From the NCBI GenBank assembly GCA_028551475.1, contig CM052361.1:5339501-5403500 (forward strand): a stretch of DNA of 64,000 nucleotides. Reading direction: 5' to 3'. The notes under the pieces were generated by a model that saw only the letters and a program-made list of their open reading frames with translations, was not told the origin of the DNA and made no database searches. Position 1 is the first letter of the stretch; the number at the start of each line of letters is the position of its first letter. The position numbers were made by a program, and so were the translations under genes. This DNA comes from Casuarina equisetifolia. Taxonomy: Eukaryota; Streptophyta; Magnoliopsida; Fagales; Casuarinaceae. This document shows, in pieces, positions 34,688 through 45,108 of the stretch.

Positions 34688-35939
34688 AGACTTCCTTTAA
34701 AGCAGTTCCAGAAGACTCTTAGTTGGAGCTAAAAAATGACACTTCAACTAACTTTATAGGTACAAGGTCCTAGCCCTCTCATGATTAGGATTGTGATAGA
34801 TGGATTTTGAATTTAAGAGCAAATGATCATATTGCATGCCATCTAAGTTGTTTTATATGCATCTGTTTCATGCACTTTTCAATGCTTGTCCATTCTCAAG
34901 TAGGTCCTGTACAACTATCACACATGTAGGGTTGGCTCAGCCCATAAACTCCTTAATTTTGAAACACGTATTATTGCTTTCGACTTTAACTTTATTTCCT
35001 TTGCTAAACAGACCACAGATAGTAATTACATAGCCATATTTTTTCCTTATCCAATACGAAAAGTGAACACCCAGATGAAATAATAAAGGATTATGAGAAT
35101 AAAAAGAAAATGATAGGACATAATAGATTAAAATGAAATAGAATAGAAGAATAAAAATGGCTATCTCATTTGGACTATCCGGAGATTTAACCTTTCAGAT
35201 TTTCAGCAACTTAAATCTCCAGATAGTCCAAATGAGACCGACGATGTGCGTTGTTCGGACGTGAGAGAGACACGTCGCCCACGCAAATTACAAAACCTGC
35301 ACTCAGTCCTTTTTCCATTGTTTTTCCATTGTTTTTCCATGGTCCATCTCCTTTGTAAAGCATTGTTTTCGTTTTAGGTTTTGCATTCTTTCTTTGTAAA
35401 TATACACGGGAACCACCATTGTTCCCTTCTCTGTAATACCTGGTTTGCTTAATGTAATAAATAAAGATGTACCCAGTTTTTTGTGGTCATCATCCAAGCA
35501 CTCTAGCTTCGATTTCTCATGTCTGCTGCTAGTTTTAATATTTGGATATCTAAACCCAGTTTAATAAAATGCTTATGCTTCTGCCAATTACTGCTCTCTC
35601 AAATCTTCCCTCGTCAACCTTGATTTCAGCTTTTCAAAGTAGATAAATGGCAGTGTTTTCTGCTGCTTCGGGCAATGTCACAGGACATCAGCGTCCCTGC
35701 TTGTTGTTCTGGAGATGATTATATGAATAACTAAACTTTAAAGTTGAAGAGTTTCAAACTTTATATAACAAGCAGCAAATATATAGCACACTTTTATACT
35801 ACAGTACAGAAGTTCACTCAAACCTTTTCACTCCCAAGAAAAGAAGAAAGAGAAAACTGGCTGCGATAAGAGAAAGCAGCACTAGTGAGACCAGCCATAC
35901 ACAATTTTCACTGGTAACAGATGAAGAAAGATACACAGG
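34688..35939. other. GST downstream intergenic region
   Basis: AT-rich with no gene recognised. It contains a compact inverted repeat at 35164-35237, listed separately, and a threefold 'ttttccattg' run near 35310-35342. Confidence 0.4.
35164..35237. repeat. Compact hairpin inverted repeat
   Basis: Arms of 27 bases (35164-35190 and 35211-35237) pair with a single mismatch around a 20-base loop. The arms begin TCTCATTTGGACTATC and end with its complement GATAGTCCAAATGAGA. It may be a very short MITE or an inverted duplication. Confidence 0.85.
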
Positions 35940-37399
35940 CTAGCAACCTGCGAACGCCATCAGCTTCTTCCAGGCAGGCCGGTTTGAGATTTTCTCCCAC
36001 CAGGCGTTCACGTGCTTCCTCTCGGTCACTAAGTGACCCAGATTAACCTCGGTTATAAGGTATCTAATGCCCGGGAGATGGCTAAGATCAGCCAAACTGA
36101 AACTCTCGCCGGCGAGATAGCTGCTGTTGGACAACCTCTGCTCGTATATGTCCAGCACCTTCTCGAGCTTTTGCTCGCAGGAGTGAGCCAACGCCAAGTC
36201 TCCTGGCTTTCCCATCCTCGGCAGGATCACGAGCTGAAATACAAGGTTGAAAATCAAGTCGTTGAAGTTGTGTGCTTCCACCTCCAGCCATTGATCCATC
36301 AGAGCTCTTTCTTCTGCAGTACTCCCTAATAGGTTGGGACCAAAGTCCGCGTACTTGCTTGCATAATACCTTATAATCGCCCTAGACTCTGAAATAAACA
36401 AAAAAAAAAACTTAAATGGAAAGAACTACAAGAACTTAAATGAAAGGTCAGAAGATATTTAGACTCACAGGGTCCAAATGGATGGCGATATTCAAAAGTA
36501 ACGAATGTGACTCATCATAAGTTTTAGGCCTTTTCACAAAATGGTCACATCTATTATAATAAAAATACTAGTTCTTAAAAATCATAATAATAGAAAACAA
36601 CTATAATATTGGAGCAAATCTCGGATATTGCAGATCCTTTTTTCTTTTTCTTTTTTTCCCTTTTTCCCCGTAATTGACATCAGTTGCTATCTAATAATTT
36701 TAATCATAAGTCTTATTAGTGCTTTTTTCTATTACCTTTTGTTAAAAATTTCATTATGAAAGACTCTTATATATGAAAAGATCTAACGCACAAAATGAAA
36801 TAAAAAATTAATTATTATCAATTAATTCTTTTTAAGAAATATTTTGTCATGTTGCTCTAGTAATGATTACAAAATATCAGAGTGCAAAATCAGAAGCAAC
36901 CACAACGTTGCGTGCCTAAATACTAAAGTTAAATGTCAATATAGTTGCCAAAGGGATGGCTTTTGCCAAATAAGTATTGAACATGTTGATTTATTAAGCA
37001 TAATCCAGTACTTAATTAACATCATGATAATTCTTAGATTGTTAAATTTAATAGAAAATCATTTGTTCGAATATGATGCATTATTTAAGATATTCAAGCG
37101 ATCACCCTCCTTACCATAGAGTTCAAAATCGCCATCTTCTATGGCGGGAACTTGTCCAAACGGCTGTACAAAAGAACCAGAACATCTCTCATCAGTAAGT
37201 AGACCAACATGCACTGAAACTGCCATGAAACCTACTACGAAGTCTAGATTACCTGTCGGACGAGGAACTCAGGTCGCTTGTGCTCGCCTTCCTCAAGATC
37301 AACATGAACAAGGTGGAAGTCCACGCCCTTCTCCAGAAGGCAAGCAAGCACCCTCTGTACACAGGCCGATCTCACTGGTCCATACACTTTCACCGCCAT
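35940..37399 (-). CDS. GSTF12: Phi-class glutathione S-transferase, TT19/GSTF12 type
   Basis: A cytosolic phi GST. This clade (Arabidopsis TT19/GSTF12, petunia AN9, grape GST4, peach Riant) acts mainly as a carrier or ligandin that brings anthocyanin and proanthocyanidin precursors to the vacuole. Exons are 37253-37399, 37115-37163 and 35940-36388 (147, 49 and 449 bases, the usual phi layout), giving 214 residues. The N-terminal thioredoxin-like domain has the catalytic Ser at 11 (VYGPVRSACVQRVL), the PFGQVPAIEDGDF loop at 50-62 and the ESRAIIRYY GSH-contact segment from 66. The C-terminal helical domain includes LVILPRMGKPGDLA and SYLAGESFSLADLSHLP. Clade membership is judged by remembered similarity and would need a tree. 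No defects are seen. Confidence 0.93.
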
Positions 37400-37481
37400 C
37401 TCGATCTACTTTGAAACTGAAAACTCTCACAAAACCCACGAGAAGCTTTGGTTCTTGGCGTTCTGGCGAAGAACCAAACTC

Positions 37482-37541
37482 TTATATAGAGGACGTCTCG
37501 TGGGAAATTGACATCTTGTCCTGCATGGGGGTTGCCACGTG
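37482..37541 (-). promoter_or_regulatory. GST core promoter: TATA box and G-box
   Basis: On the minus strand a TATA box TATATAAG lies at 37482-37489, about 85 bases upstream of the ATG at 37399. A palindromic G-box CACGTG lies at 37536-37541, about 50 bases upstream of the TATA. A CAGTTG MYB-type core lies at 37624-37629. Genes of this clade are typically switched on by R2R3-MYB/bHLH complexes and light factors; use of these sites here is inferred. Confidence 0.6.
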
Positions 37542-38520
37542 ACTTTCCAATGCCATCCTTCCCGAAACAAACACATTCCGAATGGGGCGTACGGCAGCCG
37601 AAAGCTGTCATGATGCGATTTAACAGTTGACGGTGGCTACGGGGGTTGCCGCATGCGCTTCGAGGACCGGTGGATAGCAGTAGGCTTGGGTGTTTGCTCA
37701 CTCGCCACCGCTTGGGATGACCCACATGGTTATTAGGGACAGCAGTAGGACAGCGAGAATGAAACTGAGCCACACGAAGAAGGCCCAGGAAAAAATTGTC
37801 CGTCGTCCAAACCGAGAAAAGTAAAAAGGGATTGCTGTCCATTCCAGGCTCCACAAAGTGCGTTTCGTCTTAGATCATCTGACGCAAACCAATTCGCTTT
37901 TGTTCCGAAATGCAGCGTAAGTGCATTTCGATTTAGAGACGGCACAGCGAAATGAAGGCGACGGAAGATGGAAATTGTTGGAGGTGAGAAATAATCTTGA
38001 AAAATAGTCTAAGACTATTAGTTAGGCTAGTGTGGTACAAATTTCTTTTAGCCTGTCGTTGATCATATAGCCGATCACTTTGTTCTATTTCTTTTCGTTA
38101 ACTAGCTCTCTTGTAGGCTTTGGCCATCTGACATGTTATTAGAGGCGTAGGTTCTTTTAGCTTTCACAAATCTTTCAATCTTAGCCCTCTTATTGCTTGT
38201 CGTTGTTGCAAGTGTTGAACTGGCACAAAATGTTAGCACTCGGGCGAGGAAATTAGAAGCCAAAGCAAACCAGAAAAAGAAAACACATTTCCACACACAA
38301 AGCTGTAATTTTAGACTTATCCTTATTGACTGTTGATCACGCTTCAGTCAAGGAATGTCGAACCATCAAAGTTGCGGGATGAAGACACATTGGATGCTCC
38401 AAGTCTACTCAAATCAGGTGCTATTTCACACCCAACAACTCCATATTTTATTTAGATTGATAAAACAATTAAGTTAGAAGGTATGTTTATAATATCCTAT
38501 TACAAACAAGAATATTTATT
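37542..38520. other. GST upstream region
   Basis: The first 400 bases are GC-richer and presumably distal promoter. The rest is AT-rich up to the LTR-type repeat. Open frames at 37390-37854 and 37733-37945 (minus) overlap the promoter and have no family resemblance. Confidence 0.4.
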
Positions 38521-41500
38521 CAATTAGAAAAACTAGGGATTATTATTCTCTAGTTGTTGTTGGTTTTCCTACTAATATTAGCTAGGATTCCCTTTTATGT
38601 TAGTTTAAAAATGGAAGATCATGGAAAAACCCAGAAGGCAAATAAAGAGTCCCCTTAAGGACTAGTTGTTGAAGAGAGTTCATTTCTAAATGATGAAAAA
38701 AATTCATGAAATGCCTATTTGATGAAATCGAAAAAGGAGAAAATTTAATGAGGATAGACTAAACATAATGTAAATTTGAGTGTGTATATTCTCATAGTTG
38801 TGTGTTTGATCTATATGTAGATGTAATTTGTAGAATTTTTGCAACAAATGATATAAAAGTTGTTAAAACTAAAAGAGTGGGACCAAAGATGATAGATTAA
38901 AATTGTGAATCCATACGAATGCAAATTGAAGAAGTAGATTAGTGAGATTTTTTCTTGTTCCTAGATTCAATTTGATTTTAGATGATATTAATGAAGATCA
39001 ATTGGAATCCATTTTTAAAGTGGTAGTTTAGGGTCTACAAAGTGCAAACAAATGCTTCTTTATCCATGTTGAGCATTTATGGGTTAATTAGAGTTTTTTT
39101 TTTTTTGGTCAAATAGCTTGATGTTTTAAACATGGTCAATATTTTCAAAGTTGTCAAATTAAAGATTAAATTGGTCAAATTATTTTTGATAATCATATGA
39201 ATCTTTAGCTTAAGTTGTGGAGTTAGATTGCAAAGAATAACAAAGATATCGTCAGTTAAAGGCAGATACTAAGATGAATGTCAAAGAAGAAACTTAATGA
39301 TGTATTATGATTTACTGCATGCGACAACAAAGTAAGGGTAGCTAGATGATTTGTGGAGGATTCTAGTTCCAACCCATGTGAAAGCATGGCAAATGGCAAT
39401 GGCATTTGGTTGGAAAGTTTGGGTTAGGTTTGTAACTTTCAAATGATGGCAAAAAACTTGACCTCAATGATAAATCAACGGAGATGAAGGCATTAGATGG
39501 TAGATTGGCCAAATCTAGTTTGGTTTATGGTGGTAGTTTGGTTTAGATTGCAAAGAATAGCAAAGATATCGATAGTTGAAGGCAGATACTGAGATGAATG
39601 TCAAGGAAGAAACTTAATGATGTGTTTTGAGTTACTGCATGTGATAGCAAAGTAAGGGTAGTTAGATGATTTGTGGAGAATTACAAATTCTAACCCATGT
39701 GAAAGCACGGCAAATGGCAATGGCATTTGGTTGGAAAATTTGAGTTAGGTTTGTAACTTTCAAATGATGGCAAAAAACTTAACCTTAATGATAAATCAAT
39801 GGAGATAAAGGCATTAGTTGGTAGATTGGCTAAATCTAGTTTGGTTTATGGTGGTAGTTTGGTTTAGATTGCAAAGAATAGCAAAGATATCGACAGTTGA
39901 AGGCAAATACTGAGATGAATGTCAAGGAATAAACTTAATGATGTGTTTTGAGTTATTGCACGTGACAACAAAGTAGGGGTAGTTAGATGATTTATGGAGA
40001 ATTACAAATTCTAACCTATGTGAAAGCATGGCAAATGGCAATGGCATTTGGCTGGAAAATTTGGGTTAGGTTTGTAACTTTCAAATGATAGCAAAAAACT
40101 CAACCTCAGTGATAAATCAACAAAGATGAAGGCATCAAATGGTAGATTGGCCAAATCTAGTTTGATTTATGGTGGTAGTTTGGTTTAGCTTGCAAAGAAT
40201 AGCAAACGTATCGACAATTAAAGGCAAATATTGAGATGAATGTCAAAGAAGAAACTTAATGATGTATTCTGATTTACTACATGTGACAACAAAGTAATGG
40301 TAGTTTGATGATTTGTGGAGGATTCCAATTCTAACCTATGTGAAAGCACGGCAAATGACAATGGCATTTGGTTGGAAAATGTGGGTTAAGTTTGTAACTT
40401 TCAAATGATGGCAAAAAACTCAACCTCAATGATAAATCAACAAGATGAAGGCATCAAATGGTAGATTAGCCAAACCTAGTTTGGTTTATGTTGGAAGATG
40501 GTAACAAAAGCAATTGGGTTATTGACAAGTTGAAACTGGATCAAGAGGTTCTAGTTGTAGCTAGGAAGGAATCCCACACATAGAAGATACAAGTGGGATA
40601 CACATGCTAGAGATGCAGCCAGTGCACATGAATTGCACACGTGAAAGAGAAAACAAAATTAAAAAAAAATCTAGTTTTGTAAGGTTGTCAAGGGAGTGCT
40701 TTAGATATGAACTTTTGATGGATTATTGTTTGAAAAGAAGCTTATAATGCTTCTATTTTGATATGGTTGATGAAGTCAAAATTTAGGCATTTTTTAGTTT
40801 GTTGATACTTAGATGAGCTGTGAGAAGTTTCAATGGTTAATTCTAAAGAAACACCAACAATTTTGGATAAGAGGTGGACACTTCAATTAGTGGATTCTAA
40901 AAAGAGACTTCAATTATTGTAGAAGTTTCACAATTTTTACTATTATTGATGGCATTGTTGTAGAGGAGGCACTTGGATGAGAAAAACCCATGTTAATATA
41001 TAGGTGCTTGGAAAGAAACACAACCTTGGAGAAGTATAACTTAGAAAAGGCTATAATGAAGATACCTAAAGAAATGTGGTTTAAGAAAATGTAAGAATGA
41101 CACAATTGATGAGGGCTTACATTAAAAAGAGTTTTTGCAATCTTTTTCTATCAAAAGATTGTAGTTATATGAGTTAAAGAGTTTCTTTAGTTTTTCTTTA
41201 TCAAAAGATTGCATTTGAGTAATTAAGTTATTAAAAGCATTTTTCTATAATTTCTTATAGTGCATAGATTATGTACTAATTGTTCTAAGGGAAAGATAGC
41301 TAAAACTTGTGGAATAACTAGATTAAAAAGGTATCAATGTAATTGTAAAAAATATGGATTATTATTTTCTTGTTGTAATATGTTTTCTTAATAATATTTA
41401 GTTAAAATTTCCTTAGACATTAGTTTAAAAAAGGAAGACCATGGAAAAACCTAGTGGGTGAATCGGGAAAGTGCTCTTGAGGCTAGTTGCTGAAGAGAAC

Positions 41501-41710
41501 CCCTTTTATGGATTTTACATAATGAAAGAATTTTTGAGATGTCTATTTAATAAGAGTAAAATGAATAGAAAATTTAATAACAAGAGACTACATAGAATGT
41601 AAGATATTAACTTCATATGAACCTTTTAACTACGTTGTATTTGAGTATGTACATTCTTATGGTTGTGCATTTAATTCATTAGTGATGTGACTTATTGAAT
41701 TTCCATAACA
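38521..41710. mobile_element. Old non-autonomous LTR-type element
   Basis: Direct repeats of about 330-370 bases flank this 3.2-kb stretch: left 38521-38846 and right about 41339-41710. They share the order 'ggattattatt', 'ggaagaccatggaaaaacc', 'gttgaagagag', 'tgagtgtgtatattctcat', and both end ACA. Just inside the left repeat 'aatgatataaaag' resembles a degenerate Met-tRNA primer site (TGGTATCAGAG). The interior has no gag or pol and is largely a four-unit tandem array. The repeats are clearly diverged, so the insertion is old. No certain target duplication was found. Confidence 0.65.
39226..40492. repeat. Four-copy 321-bp tandem array
   Basis: Units start at 39226, 39546, 39867 and 40188, each beginning 'gattgcaaagaat' or near it and containing 'gatgaatgtcaa', 'gtgaaagca.ggcaaatg' and 'aactttcaaatgatggc'. 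Spacing is 320-321 bases. Units are highly similar to each other and carry no conserved open frame. Confidence 0.95.
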
Positions 41711-43854
41711 TATTCAAATTTAGGTATAGAATCATGTGTAAACTTGAGTTTAAAACCAACCCCAACCCGAGAACGAGTTCTCATTTTAGTTCAGATTGGG
41801 TCGTGTGCTAGACCTTTGGCACAAAAGAATTACTTACAAAAGTTGATGGATTTCATGCAAGCTTTTGTTATGAAGGACATGGATTTATCGATAACATCAT
41901 ACCATAGCCAAATGACCTAAAGCTCATACGGCACTAATGGTGGTGCAACCGACTCATCCGCTGGATGGATAAGCTTAGAAAAAATTTCTGCTACACCAGA
42001 AAATTTTCACACAAAGACACCACCCATGTCTCTTAATTAGTTCAAATGAAGTGTATAAACATAGATCAGCTCATATCCAAGCTTAAAAATCTAAAACCCA
42101 AATGGATGTGCAAATTCTAGAACGAAGAGGTTTAGGACACTATACAACAATAAGCTTCAAATGCACAAATGTGAGGGCAAATCGGTTTAAGAAAAGCCTC
42201 AGAAGCTAGATCGTGAAGTTTGAGCTGATTTCGAGAGAGAAGCCTTTCATTTTAGCACACGTTAACCGCGCCTGTTTCAGCCTCCCCTTGACCACACCTT
42301 TATATATATAAATTGAAAGGAATGTGTCCTTACACGGAAGAGGGGAGGCATGTCTGATTTCTAATCGACCCCAACCCCCTTGACCACTTATGTTTGGGCT
42401 TCCTTTAAAATGACATCGTTTTTGGAAAGGTATTTTATGGGCCAAACGCATTCTGTTCCCACGTTTTGTTCATGCGCCACTTGTTTTGTTGTGACAATGA
42501 TAAGCGCAGTTAGTGTCTTTCTTTGTATTTCGCGACAAGTAGATAGATAGATTGAGTCAAAATTTTGTTCCTTACAATAGTTGCATTCAAATTCAAATCC
42601 CTTGTACATCAAATTTAAATTCCTTTTTGCTTCATTATGATCATCAAAGTATCATAATAAAATTAATAAAAAATACCAGAAATTTAATTGCCCAACAATC
42701 TCCCTCGTCTCCTACTCATGAAAATGGCAAAGCACATTCAAAAATTGAAGGACCCAGTCAATTTCCTTCCTTTTTTTTTTTTCCTTCTTTAGTAGACTTT
42801 TAAATAGAATTAAATTTTTTACTATAAAATTAGATTATATAGTTGTTAAAAATGGATGTTATCTCACATTTGAAGGCAAAATGATAAATATTTGATCTTA
42901 TAAATAATACAATTTTTTCACTGAATGTCTTAAAGTTTTGTGATGAATTTTTATATTCTAATATGATATTGAAATCAGGAATAAGTATCTGTTTTATAAT
43001 CCCTTATACCTTGAAGTTAGGTTTTATGCAATACTCATGTTAGTATATATATAAAGATAAGTGTTAAAAGTAAATATTGTCCTATATTAAGTACAATGTC
43101 TTACTATTTGTAGATAAATATTATCATACGAAGAGTCTTTTTATGTGTTAGATGAGATTTCGTGTGAAAAATAATTGGGATTGAACTTTGTAACCTTTTA
43201 TGCCCAACGGAATCCCATTGATGTAACTGAGACGACATCAATGGCAAGAGAAATGGGCTGCAGCACACCAATTTGCAAGACAAATCAATGGGCCAACAAG
43301 AAATATTTTACTGGCCTGGTCCTCAGCCTCCGCATCCCATTGGACATTCTTCGTTAACTTCAAGGTTGTTATGAAGCTTCTACATTACAGACTAATAAAA
43401 CCGGCTTCTTGTTGCCCATAGTCTGGTTCTTTTTCTTTACCTTCGATCTTAGAATTTTTTTTAAAAGAAATAAAAATTATATTTTGACAAATTTTATTAA
43501 TAATAATAAAATTAAGCACAATAATCTTGATTTAACATATATATTTAACTTTATGAAAGCCTATAATTATCTAAATCAAACTAATCACTTCTTGCCAAGA
43601 AACTTAATCAGTTGAAAATATGCACATAATAAATCTGGTGTCCATAATGTACCTAAGTTGCCTCTTGATTGGTTTAAGTGCCTTTGAACTTGTAATTTGC
43701 TAAAAAAGTTGAAAAAGAAAAAGAAAAGTCCGATTAGAAGGGGGAAAATGGTCAATTAAAAGTTAATTTTTGGCTAGAGCTGGGGATATAGGATAGGATT
43801 AAACAAAATTATTAGGTTTATGGTTTAACAATAATTTTTTGCTAAAGAAAACCC
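41711..43854. other. Intergenic, AT-rich
   Basis: No gene was recognised in 2.1 kb. The stretch 42206-42620 has minus-strand open frames without recognisable similarity. 43400-43860 is strongly AT-rich and leads to the SUA promoter. Confidence 0.4.
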
Positions 43855-44104
43855 ATAATATATATGGGACCCTGATGTCCGTCCGAGTTCATCCACGCAG
43901 ACATAAAATACCCGGAACTGCTGGCCGAGCCGAAACCTGAGGAACTTTTCGCTCGTAAGTTGTGGGAGCAGGGTCAAGTGCCTGTTAGAACAAAACCCTA
44001 AACGAACAGCGAAGTCGATTGGAGGAAGAGGAAAAGGAGAGGGAGACGATAGACGGACCTAGATCGGATCGGATCGAATCCGACCCAAATACGCACGCCT
44101 CCTG
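43855..44104 (+). promoter_or_regulatory. SUA core promoter and non-coding first exon
   Basis: A TATA-like ATAATATATATGGG lies at about 43855-43867. It is followed by a GC-richer, purine-rich leader ending in a good donor CCTG/GTATGT at 44104/44105. A further leader exon starts after TTACAG at 45017 and holds the start codon. Transcription start is inferred. Confidence 0.5.
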
Positions 44105-45108
44105 GTATGTACGTTGGTCTTCTCCATCTTCATCCTAGCGGATTAGGGTTTTGGCCTTTTGCGGATTCACCGATACATCTTATTTGTTGAATAGTTCCAT
44201 GATTTCTTTGTTGAGTAGGCTCATTCATCTTTTTTTTTTTTCTACATTTCTTTGGATTTCTCTCTTCTTCTTCTTCTAATTTTTTTTTTTTTGTTTTTTT
44301 GTTTTTTTGTTTTTTTGGGTTTTCACTGATTTTCCGTCGTAACTGTTTCGCATTCGTAGTTTGATTCCCTAAAGATAGTATGGCCACACTTATAGGTCTA
44401 TATGTACCGTCACAATTTCTTATAATTGATTCATCTGGAATAAGTTATCCGCTAGCTTTAATTTTTTAGCACTATAAAATTGTCTTAGCTGGAGAAGAAA
44501 AAAGTCTAGTAAAAATTACGTATCAAAATTTTGTAACTGCTGGTAGATGCATTGTGGAAGGAGAAATTGGTGGCTCAGTGCAGGAACCAAGCGAAGATGG
44601 TACGACTTGTGTTAAAAGCATTTTTGTGTCTTAAGTGCTACTTTGTATGTTTTTCTGACGATAAGCAGAAAAAATATGGGAGAAATGTTATCCATTTCTG
44701 CTACAGATGTCGATTGCTAAGTTGTGAAGTATATGCGTTTACCTGACATCTGCTTTAGGGTTTGATTTTTCAAGATTGATATCCTTCTATGGGTTAATTG
44801 GATATTTTTCATGATTTATTAGCTGATGGTTTCTACCCAAGACCTTCCTCTGTATTTTGTGGTGAGAGAATTGGAAGATGGGTGTTACTGAATTTGTGGA
44901 AAGGGTTTGATTTTGAGGATTCCAGTTATGAAAGAGGGCCCAGAGGTCAATTCATGGGAGTTACTGGTTCTTGGTTCAACATGGGATAACTGTTTCTGTT
45001 TGTCCATATATTACAGGAGAGGTTTTCATACATACTGCTCCTGAATCTTCTGAAAGATCATCAAGAGCCTTACAGGGGGTGACGCAGACGGGGTATTGCT
45101 TCCAAGAA

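Noticed and set aside
39226-40492. Regular repeats resembling a CRISPR array
   Set aside because: Units are 321 bases and similar over their whole length, with no short repeat/variable spacer pattern, and the DNA is plant nuclear.
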